A program made the position numbers and the translations under genes. From positions 1 to 7,295 of the forward strand of contig JAHIMW010000222.1 of assembly GCA_018896355.1 (NCBI GenBank): 7,295 nt of DNA. Direction: 5' to 3'. The stretch is from Pseudomonadota bacterium (GTDB lineage Bacteria; Desulfobacterota; Syntrophia; Syntrophales; UBA5619). Each line of letters begins with the position of its first letter. Positions within the stretch are counted from its first letter, which is position 1. Shown here one piece after another: positions 1-5,870 of this stretch. The notes under the pieces are model-generated. The model did not search any database. It saw nothing but the letters and a program-made list of their open reading frames with translations, and had not been told where the DNA came from.

Positions 1-836
1 ATGAAAATGCAGGCTGGGTGGAAGAAATTGGCTCTGCCGTCGAATCTGTCAATGTCGGGGACCCCGTCATCATTCATCCTATGCGGTCAAGAGAAGACAC
101 TTCTTCCGGCCCAGGGGTCAGAAGTCGGGAGGAGGAACGCGGCTCTTATCCAGGGTTTAACCGCCAAGGCGGATTTGCGGAGTACATGCTGACCGAAGAG
201 AGAATGCTTGCCCGTCTGCCATCGCATTTCTCCCCCATGGATGCCGCTCCCCTGGCTGATGCCGGACTGACTGCTTATCATGCTGCACGCAGGGCTTCAA
301 TGCACCTGACACCCGGGAATTTTGCCCTTGTTCTCGGTGCTGGAGGCCTCGGTCACGTGGGTATCCAGGTGCTCAGAGCGCTCAGCGCGGCGGAAATTAT
401 TGTGGTTGACAAATCGGCGGCCGCTCTCGATCTGGCCAGAACGGTCGGGGCGCATTACACCTTTATTGCCGACGAACATTACACCCAAAAAATTCTGGCC
501 TTGACCGGGGGACGGGGGGTCGAGGCCGTGATTGATTTCGTGGGAAAAGACTGCACGGTTAAAGAGGGACTATCCATAACACGAAAGGGGGGCTATTATT
601 ATCTTGTTGGCTACGACGGTCAGTTGACGATTTCCACTTTGGAGATGATCCGGTCGGAAAAAACCATCGTGGGAATTCTGGGAGGAACTTTCCCGGAACT
701 CAACGAACTGATCACCATGGTAGATCGCGGCTTGGTGGCATTAACAATCACGGAATACCCTTTAAGCAGGGCGAATGAGGCGCTTCGAGATCTTAAAGAA
801 GGCAGGAGTAGCGGTCGGTCGGTACTAATCCCGTAA
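1..836 (+). CDS. Zinc-type medium-chain alcohol dehydrogenase (MDR family), 5' end missing
   Basis: Probable NAD-dependent oxidation of an alcohol or polyol in the cytoplasm. The reading frame is open from base 3 and runs in as ENAGWVEEIG. In MDR enzymes this follows the catalytic-zinc His of GHE, and bases 1-2 (at) fit the end of a His codon. The gene is therefore cut by the window, and the GTG at 18 is internal. Visible parts are: the GDPVIIHP strand; a loop at 81-149 with no cysteine where structural zinc is normally bound; GGFAEYML; PLADAGLTAYHA, with Asp (258-260) where the third catalytic zinc ligand usually lies; and a Rossmann motif GAGGLG (336-353) followed by an acidic residue at the end of the second strand (VVD, 408-410), which suggests NAD over NADP. 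The only cysteine is at 552-554. The final ~50 bp are repeated downstream of the cupin. Family is clear; substrate is unknown. Confidence 0.88.
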   Translation, partial: ENAGWVEEIGSAVESVNVGDPVIIHPMRSREDTSSGPGVRSREEERGSYPGFNRQGGFAEYMLTEERMLARLPSHFSPMDAAPLADAGLTAYHAARRASMHLTPGNFALVLGAGGLGHVGIQVLRALSAAEIIVVDKSAAALDLARTVGAHYTFIADEHYTQKILALTGGRGVEAVIDFVGKDCTVKEGLSITRKGGYYYLVGYDGQLTISTLEMIRSEKTIVGILGGTFPELNELITMVDRGLVALTITEYPLSRANEALRDLKEGRSSGRSVLIP

Positions 837-838
837 AC
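789..838 (+). repeat. Direct repeat copy A (dehydrogenase 3' end)
   Basis: A 50-bp segment covers the last codons and stop of the dehydrogenase (DLKEGRSSGRSVLIP-stop). It recurs at 1334-1379 with one substitution (gagtag versus gaatag) and a 4-bp deletion (ggta). The two copies bracket the cupin gene. Confidence 0.9.
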
Positions 839-914
839 GGTATTTTATAGCTTCGATTTTGGCCTTGGAACTGGTCGCAAGTGACAACCGATGGCGAATA
901 CGGTCTATCGGCGG

Positions 915-928
915 ATATCTGCAGATAT
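915..928. promoter_or_regulatory. 14-bp perfect palindrome upstream of the cupin
   Basis: ATATCTGCAGATAT is a perfect palindrome in the 136-bp gap between dehydrogenase and cupin, about 45 bp before the cupin start. A dimeric regulator site is possible. However, a 14-bp perfect palindrome is expected roughly once in every two windows of this size by chance, and no clear promoter was found next to it. Nothing else in the gap is convincing beyond the tail of repeat copy A and the cupin ribosome binding site. Confidence 0.25.
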
Positions 929-972
929 ATGCAACCCCAATAATTAACCCTACAATCAAAGGAGGAGAACAA

Positions 973-1326
973 ATGGCAAGAGAACTGGTATTCGTAAATC
1001 CCGAAAGCATGGAGTGGGGGCCGATCGAAAAGCTGGGAACCGGCGCCTGGCTCAAGGTCTTAAGTTACGACGAGGAGACAAAGGCCGGAGCCTATCTTAT
1101 CAAGTTCGATGACGGCTTCCGCGAGCCGCTACATTCACACCCTGGGGCTCACGACATCTTCTTCATTCAGGGGTGCCTGGTGGACGATAAAGGAAACGAG
1201 TCCTGTGCAGGTTCTTATTTTTACTCTCCGGCTGGCCAGAAGCATGAGCATGGGCCCTTCACCGCCAAAGGAGATGTGATCTTCTTCGCTTGCTTCGATG
1301 GTCCCGTCTTCTATCCTGAGGAGTAA
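973..1326 (+). CDS. Small single-domain cupin protein
   Basis: A 117-residue soluble protein with a single cupin barrel. The start is the ATG at 973, placed after an excellent AGGAGG site; the upstream in-frame extension has only a poor TTG start and no ribosome site. Cupin motif 1 reads HSHPGAHDIFFIQG (residues 54-67), with His54 and His56. The usual Glu ligand position holds His60 (or Asp61 with a one-residue shift). Motif 2 is G80-x5-P86-x-G88-x2-H91, so the metal set is probably three or four His. Small cupins include dioxygenases, isomerases, ligand sensors and ChrR-like proteins, and the sequence alone does not choose between them. It lies between the dehydrogenase and the transporter and inside a direct-repeat pair, so it may be a later arrival in the locus. 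A role in metabolism of the transported compound is inference. Confidence 0.85.
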   Translation: MARELVFVNPESMEWGPIEKLGTGAWLKVLSYDEETKAGAYLIKFDDGFREPLHSHPGAHDIFFIQGCLVDDKGNESCAGSYFYSPAGQKHEHGPFTAKGDVIFFACFDGPVFYPEE

Positions 1327-1333
1327 CGAGCGG

Positions 1334-1379
1334 GATCTTAAAGAAGGCAGGAATAGCGGTCGGTCCTAATCCCGTAAAC
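1334..1379 (+). repeat. Direct repeat copy B (vestige of dehydrogenase 3' end)
   Basis: A 46-bp segment between the cupin and the binding-protein gene matches 789-838 except for one substitution and a 4-bp deletion. Read in the dehydrogenase register it gives DLKEGRNSGRS then a stop. The similarity may extend upstream to 1325 as N-E-(two codons missing)-R-D-L, compared with NEALRDL in the dehydrogenase. It looks like a C-terminal remnant of a second dehydrogenase copy or the product of a local duplication. Confidence 0.88.
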
Positions 1380-1409
1380 CGATAACTTCTACAAAGACAG
1401 GAGGAAACA

Positions 1410-2939
1410 ATGAAAAGGTATTTATTGGCTTCAATCTTATCCATTGTTCTGGTTGCCAGCAGTTTCGGGGTGCAAGCGCAAGACTACAGCAAGTACGGCA
1501 TCGGGGCTGACATCCCCGGAGCCTGCTCCTACAAATCCATCGACGCCAAGGACTACTCGGGACGGACCCTCAACATCATCACCCATGCAGTTCCGGTCAT
1601 GGGCGAACCGACGGCCCTCCACGCCAAGCAGTTTGAAGAGTTGACGGGCGCTAAGGTCAATGTGGTTCACGTACCCTTTGGCGATTTGTTTCAACGGATC
1701 ATGATCCCCTTTCAGACCGGCCAGGCTGCCTACGACGTGTTATTTTACGGATCTCTTTGGATCGGCGATCTGCACGCCTACCTTGAACCGGTTCCGGCGG
1801 CGTACCAACAGGTCAGCGGCATGAAGGACGTCACCGTCAACTATAAAGGCGTCGCGACCTGGGGCGATACGATGGTTCAATATCCTGTTGATGGCGACCG
1901 CCATTACTTGAAATATCGCACGGATATTTTCGATAACCCGAAAATGAAGGAGCGCTACAAGAAGGAGACCGGCAAGACGTTAAAAGTTCCTACAACTTGG
2001 GAAGAATATAATGAAATTGCCAAATATTTCTCCGGCTGGGACTGGGATGGCGACAAAGAACTCAATTATGGCAGCGCCGAGGTGGCCAAACGTGACGACT
2101 TGATGTTCTCGGCCTTCATTAGCCGTGTTGCACCCTACGCCAAACATCCTGATGTTAAGGGCGGCTTTTTCTTTGATCTGGAAACCATGAAGCCCCTGGT
2201 CAATACCCCCGGATGGGTGCGCGGACTCGAACTTTTTGTTGCCGCGCAGAAGTCTTTTCCGCCAGGCGGCAACAATTTCGGTCTGGGTGATGAAATCTTC
2301 TCCTTCGGCGGCGGCCAGACCCTTATGAGTTACAGCTGGGACGATGCCTTCATCCAGGCCATGCAATCCGGCAGCCGCATTCGCAACAAGGTCGCGGCGG
2401 CGCCTTTGCCGGGGGCGCTCGAAGTGTGGAACCGTAAGACCGGCAAGTGGGACAAGTTCAAGACGCCGAACCTTGCACCCTACATCACCTGGGGATGGAC
2501 CTCGGCGGTTTCCAAGCTGTCCACGAACAAGGACATGGCCTTTGATTATCTGTGCTTCTTCAGTAACGAAGCCAATACCGCCCATGATTTGCAGATCGGC
2601 CGCTTCGGTGTGAACCCTTTCCGCAAGGCCCATTTCGACGCCAAGTTCTGGATCGAAAAGCTCGGTTGGGAGGAGAAAATAGCAAAGACCTACGTAAAGA
2701 CGCTGAGCGACATGGATCTCAGCAAAAATCGCGTTTTTGACCTCCGGGTCCCGGGTGTAGGCCAGTTCATGAGTTCTCTGGCGGCTGGCGTTTCCAAGGC
2801 GCTTGCCGGGCAGGAGACGCCGCAAAAGGCCCTCGACGGAGTGGCGGAAGAATGGCGACAGATCGTCGACCGCATCGGCAAGGAAAAGGTGCGTGAGGCT
2901 TACAAAAATGTGGTCGCCCTCGAGGACAACCTGCGCTAA
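1410..2939 (+). CDS. ABC transporter extracellular solute-binding protein
   Basis: Periplasmic or surface receptor that captures the substrate and delivers it to the permease pair encoded downstream. The 509-residue product starts at an ATG behind AGGAGG (about 1400-1405). It has a Sec signal: basic MKR, a hydrophobic core, then VQA with likely cleavage after Ala23. There is no lipobox cysteine. The mature part has the type of a large CUT1 binding protein: TLNIITHAVPVMGEP near the N-terminus, then FEELTGAKVNVVHVPFGDLFQRI and YDVLFYGSLWIGDLHAYLEP. An acidic loop DWDGDKELNYGSAE (residues 211-224) could bind calcium, and FSFGGGQTLMSYSWDD (297-312) is rich in possible ligand contacts. The mature protein has two cysteines, 39 and 382. 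It does not resemble the rhizobial glycerol receptor GlpV as I remember it, so the substrate is open. A hairpin terminator follows immediately. Confidence 0.88.
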   Translation: MKRYLLASILSIVLVASSFGVQAQDYSKYGIGADIPGACSYKSIDAKDYSGRTLNIITHAVPVMGEPTALHAKQFEELTGAKVNVVHVPFGDLFQRIMIPFQTGQAAYDVLFYGSLWIGDLHAYLEPVPAAYQQVSGMKDVTVNYKGVATWGDTMVQYPVDGDRHYLKYRTDIFDNPKMKERYKKETGKTLKVPTTWEEYNEIAKYFSGWDWDGDKELNYGSAEVAKRDDLMFSAFISRVAPYAKHPDVKGGFFFDLETMKPLVNTPGWVRGLELFVAAQKSFPPGGNNFGLGDEIFSFGGGQTLMSYSWDDAFIQAMQSGSRIRNKVAAAPLPGALEVWNRKTGKWDKFKTPNLAPYITWGWTSAVSKLSTNKDMAFDYLCFFSNEANTAHDLQIGRFGVNPFRKAHFDAKFWIEKLGWEEKIAKTYVKTLSDMDLSKNRVFDLRVPGVGQFMSSLAAGVSKALAGQETPQKALDGVAEEWRQIVDRIGKEKVREAYKNVVALEDNLR

Positions 2940-2954
2940 GGGAGACGGGAAAAA

Positions 2955-2992
2955 GGCAGGGCCGCGATTTAGTTGCGGTCTTGCCTCTTTTT
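2955..2992 (+). terminator. Intrinsic terminator or attenuator after the binding-protein gene
   Basis: An 11-bp stem (2955-2965 with 2975-2985, two G-U pairs, GC-rich at the loop end) encloses a 9-nt loop and is followed by TCTTTTT (2986-2992), 15 nt after the stop codon. As it lies between the receptor and permease genes, partial termination or 3'-end protection would give more receptor mRNA than permease mRNA, as in the malE-malF arrangement. Confidence 0.75.
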
Positions 2993-3030
2993 ACCAGTGA
3001 AGAATATTGGCTTTCATCTGTATGGGTTGG

Positions 3031-3041
3031 CCTTGACAAGG
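3031..3041. promoter_or_regulatory. Short palindrome upstream of the first permease gene
   Basis: CCTTGACAAGG is a 5+1+5 inverted repeat 22 bp before the permease start. It contains TTGACA, but there is no -10 box at a proper distance, so it is not called as a promoter. It could be an operator, an internal promoter element or chance. Confidence 0.15.
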
Positions 3042-3063
3042 TCTATACAAGTACTGAGGGGTC

Positions 3064-3924
3064 ATGCTTAAATATAAACATTTTTTCTTGTTGCCCGGAC
3101 TTATCGTGCTGGTGGCGATTATTATTTTTCCGCTGCTCTTCACGATCCGGGTCAGCTTCTCAAGCTGGGACGTGGTAAAACCGGGGCTTGACTGGCTAGG
3201 CGGCAAAAACTATGAGCGCTTGTTTGTCGACCTGCGGTTCTGGGAGGCGCTGTTCAAACTCAGTTTAATGGCGGCCGGATCGGTTCTCATCCAGTACCTA
3301 ATCGGCTTCAGCCTGGCGCTTCTGGTATGGCGAGACGTTATCATGAAGCGCTTTATCCGGGTCTTGTTTCTTGTGCCGATGATGACCACGCCTGTTATCA
3401 TGACGGTAATATGGCGGACCATCCTCCATGAATCCCTCGGTCCGGCAAACGATATCGTGCGCATGTTTGGTTTTGAACACTTGACATGGCTTTCTACAAG
3501 CGGCATGGCGATGTTCAGCGTCATTCTCGTAGAGGTCTGGCAGTGGACGCCATTCATGTTTCTGCTGCTGCTCGCGGGTCTCTTGTCTCTGCCGAAGGAA
3601 CCCTATATGGCCGCCGCCATAGACGGCGCTGGCCCTTTGCGAACCTTTTTCAGCGTCACCTTTCCCCTGATGGCGCCCATTTCCGCCGGGGCGATATTAA
3701 TCCGACTGATCGAGGCTTCAAAGATGATGGAAACAGTTTACGTCCTGACCTCGGGCGGCCCCGGAACGGCGACGGAGACGGCCAGCTATTATATCTACAT
3801 CCGGGGTCTGCGTGACTACCAGATCGGATATGCGGCATCACTTTCGTTTACCTACCTTATCGTCATGATCATAAGCCTTACGATCATTGCCAAGGTCATG
3901 ACACGCAAAATTATACGGGATTGA
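3064..3924 (+). CDS. ABC transporter permease, MalF/UgpA-type (first subunit)
   Basis: Inner-membrane channel subunit of 286 residues that pairs with the next gene product. About six membrane segments are visible: residues 7-29, 65-88, 98-119, 147-172, 200-222 and 257-278. The EAA loop that docks on the ATPase runs from Glu179 to Pro201 (EPYMAAAIDGAGPLRTFFSV onward), with the conserved Ala-Ala, Asp187-Gly188 and the downstream Phe and Pro. The length and the SGGPGTATETASYYIY segment before the last helix are usual for CUT1 permeases; the large periplasmic insert of E. coli MalF is absent. The start ATG has GAGGGG directly upstream with rather short spacing. The gene is separated from the receptor gene by the hairpin at 2955-2992 and ends 4 bp before the second permease. 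Confidence 0.92.
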   Translation: MLKYKHFFLLPGLIVLVAIIIFPLLFTIRVSFSSWDVVKPGLDWLGGKNYERLFVDLRFWEALFKLSLMAAGSVLIQYLIGFSLALLVWRDVIMKRFIRVLFLVPMMTTPVIMTVIWRTILHESLGPANDIVRMFGFEHLTWLSTSGMAMFSVILVEVWQWTPFMFLLLLAGLLSLPKEPYMAAAIDGAGPLRTFFSVTFPLMAPISAGAILIRLIEASKMMETVYVLTSGGPGTATETASYYIYIRGLRDYQIGYAASLSFTYLIVMIISLTIIAKVMTRKIIRD

Positions 3925-3928
3925 ATCT

Positions 3929-4777
3929 ATGATGAGAACCACCTATCTCTTATTGAAATATACGGCGATCCTTATCTGGTCGTCCTTCGTGGTACTGCCG
4001 TTCCTCTGGGCGCTTACAACCTCGTTCAAGACCGCACACGGCATCACATCCGGCGCTACCTATATACCATGGCTGCAATACGAGCCGTCCCTTGAGGGGT
4101 GGAAGGTGCTGGTCCGCACCGGTGGCGCCGGTATCAACATCGTTCAACCATACATCTCGAGCATGGTAGTCACCGTTGGCGCCAGCCTGATCAGCCTGGC
4201 GCTGGGAACCCTCGCCGCTTATGGGCTTTCCCGCTTTACCTACCGATTAGGGTTCATCAAGAACAGCGATATCCGGTTCTTCTTCATTTCTCAGCGGATC
4301 ATGCCGCCCATCGTACTGGCCATCCCCTTCTTCCTCATGCTGCAGTATTTCGGACTGCTGGACAGCATTATCGGCCTGATTATCGTTTATATCGCGCTGC
4401 TCCTGCCCATCGCCACCTGGGTAATGGTCGATTTCTTCAACAACATTCTACGCGAGATTGACGAGATGGCCACGATAGACGGGTGCAACCCAATCGGGGC
4501 GTTCTTTCGGGTTATCCTTCCGAACTCCCTGCCCGGCATCGTAGTGGCAGGACTCTTTTGCTTGATATTCGGCTGGAACGATTTTTTCTTCGCCTTTATC
4601 CTGACCTTTACCAAGACACAACTGCTACCCGTTGCGGTAGTCGCTCTTAATTCCTCTGTGACCCCTTGGTGGAGTCTTTCCGCTTCCGCGCTGGTTTCCG
4701 TAGCCCCCTTGGTGATCATCGCTTTTGTTGTCGAACGCTTCCTTTCCAGCGGCAACATGGCGGGGGCGATCCGATGA
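3929..4777 (+). CDS. ABC transporter permease, MalG/UgpE-type (second subunit)
   Basis: Second channel subunit, 282 residues, in the inner membrane. Segments are visible at about residues 10-31, 76-100, 117-140, 147-169, 203-226 and 250-269. The periplasmic stretch after helix 1 is followed by SSMVVTVGASLISLALGTLAAYGLSRF, spanning residues 77-103 and typical of MalG-type subunits. The EAA loop runs from Glu176 to Pro198 (REIDEMATIDGCNPIGAFFR...P), with Asp184-Gly185. There are two adjacent ATG codons (3929 and 3932); the first is used here, and the upstream ribosome site is weak, which fits translational coupling to the preceding gene 4 bp away. The C-terminus SGNMAGAIR is close to the MalG-type ending that contacts the ATPases. 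Substrate cannot be read from the sequence. Confidence 0.92.
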   Translation: MMRTTYLLLKYTAILIWSSFVVLPFLWALTTSFKTAHGITSGATYIPWLQYEPSLEGWKVLVRTGGAGINIVQPYISSMVVTVGASLISLALGTLAAYGLSRFTYRLGFIKNSDIRFFFISQRIMPPIVLAIPFFLMLQYFGLLDSIIGLIIVYIALLLPIATWVMVDFFNNILREIDEMATIDGCNPIGAFFRVILPNSLPGIVVAGLFCLIFGWNDFFFAFILTFTKTQLLPVAVVALNSSVTPWWSLSASALVSVAPLVIIAFVVERFLSSGNMAGAIR

Positions 4778-4787
4778 GGGGGTGGCC

Positions 4788-5867
4788 ATGTCTCTTTTAG
4801 TGCAAAACTTGGGTATTTGGGTTGACGGGGTCGCACATCTGAGTGATATCAGCTTGGAGTTCCAGCAGGGGCGGTTGTACACCATTCTCGGACAAACCCT
4901 TTCCGGCAAGACCACTCTTTTACGAACAATCGCCGGACTCCAGTCCCCCCAGAAAGGAACTTTGACCCTTCACGGCCAGGACTTTCTTGAGCTACCGGTT
5001 TGGAAGCGTCGCGTCGCCATGGTCTACCAGCAGTTTATCAACTACCCGCACCTTGACGTACTGGCCAACGTGGCTTTTCCCTTGCTTCGCGCCGGCGTAC
5101 CCCGAGCGGAGGCCAGGCAGCGTGCCCGGGAGATTCTGGGAAAAATAGGGCTCGCCAATTTTGAGAACCGCCGCCCCTCAACCTTGTCGGGGGGGCAGCA
5201 GCAGCGAGTTGCTTTGGCCCGGGCGCTGGTAAAGCGTGCGGAAATACTTCTCCTCGATGAACCTCTTGTGAATCTTGATTACAAGCTGCGCGAACAGTTG
5301 CGCGACGAGTTTCAAAATATTTTCGCAGGTCAGGACGATGCCATAGTGATTTACACGACGACTGACCCGGATGAGGCGATTCAACTCGGGCATGAATTGA
5401 TTGTAATGGATGAAGGCGCCGTTATTCAGCAGGGCAAACCGCTGGAGGTATTCAACGCCCCGGCGATGATCCGGTGCGCTGAGATAATTTACAACCCGCC
5501 GATGAATATTTTTAACGGCGCCATTCAGCGCGGGGAGATCCTGCTGCAGGGGGGGGTGAGGCTGCCGGTTCCCTGGCACATGGGCCATCTGCCCGAGGGA
5601 ACCTACCGCTTCGGCCTCTCGACGGCGGACATATCAATCGGCGGCAATATCGGCGCCGAGGTGGAACTGAGCGAGATCAGCGGGTCCCAGACCATTTTGC
5701 ATCTGCGGGGGGCCATAGGCTCTTTCATCGTCTATGAGGCTGGTGTTTATCATTACTCGATGGGCAGTACTGTACAGGTCGGCCTTGATCCGGGGCGTAT
5801 TTTTACATTTGCAGTTGACGGGAAGCTCATCAGCGCCCCTGCGGCAACTGCAGGGCAGGAGAGGTAA
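4788..5867 (+). CDS. ABC transporter ATPase, GlpS-like, lacking the switch histidine
   Basis: Cytoplasmic ATPase of 359 residues with a nucleotide-binding domain and a C-terminal TOBE-type region (about 235-345). The start is the ATG at 4788, preceded by GAGGGGG that overlaps the permease stop; longer in-frame extensions have no good start. Motifs are: Walker A GQTLSGKT (35-42); Q-loop VYQQFINYP (79-87); intact signature LSGGQ (133-137); Walker B ILLLDE (153-158); D-loop NLD (162-164). The H-loop reads IYTTTDPDEA, so Thr192 (5361-5363) stands where the switch His is normally found. From memory, VYQQFINYP, DYKLRE and the TT-x-P-x-EA form of the H-loop are typical of GlpS of the rhizobial glycerol importer. 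It should form a heterodimer with the next gene product, in which its LSGGQ completes the other subunit's ATP site. Confidence 0.92.
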   Translation: MSLLVQNLGIWVDGVAHLSDISLEFQQGRLYTILGQTLSGKTTLLRTIAGLQSPQKGTLTLHGQDFLELPVWKRRVAMVYQQFINYPHLDVLANVAFPLLRAGVPRAEARQRAREILGKIGLANFENRRPSTLSGGQQQRVALARALVKRAEILLLDEPLVNLDYKLREQLRDEFQNIFAGQDDAIVIYTTTDPDEAIQLGHELIVMDEGAVIQQGKPLEVFNAPAMIRCAEIIYNPPMNIFNGAIQRGEILLQGGVRLPVPWHMGHLPEGTYRFGLSTADISIGGNIGAEVELSEISGSQTILHLRGAIGSFIVYEAGVYHYSMGSTVQVGLDPGRIFTFAVDGKLISAPAATAGQER

Positions 5868-5870
5868 ACC

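Noticed and set aside
18..20. GTG as the start of the dehydrogenase
   Set aside because: The frame is open upstream to base 3 and encodes ENAGW, a conserved MDR segment, so the gene begins before the window.
81..160. Double frameshift hiding a Cys-rich zinc loop in the dehydrogenase
   Set aside because: Neither of the other two frames gives the expected Cys spacing, and the loop length is kept in the main frame.
861..885. GG...GC pattern as a sigma-54 promoter
   Set aside because: The spacing between GG and GC is 8, not 10, and the flanks do not match the consensus.
859..972. N-terminal extension of the cupin from a TTG at 859
   Set aside because: No ribosome site at 859, while ATG 973 follows AGGAGG, and the extension overlaps no recognisable domain.
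1980..2825. 281-codon open frame on the minus strand within the receptor gene
   Set aside because: It lies antisense to a well-supported gene, shows no recognisable domain, and has the look of a codon-bias shadow.
3034..3046. TTGACA followed by TATACA as a promoter before the permease
   Set aside because: The two boxes are only about 5 bp apart, and no -10 box lies 16-18 bp after TTGACA.
4725..4787. Longer form of the first ATPase starting inside the permease gene
   Set aside because: It would add 21 residues without homology to the ABC fold. ATG 4788 has a ribosome site at the right distance and the usual N-terminus.
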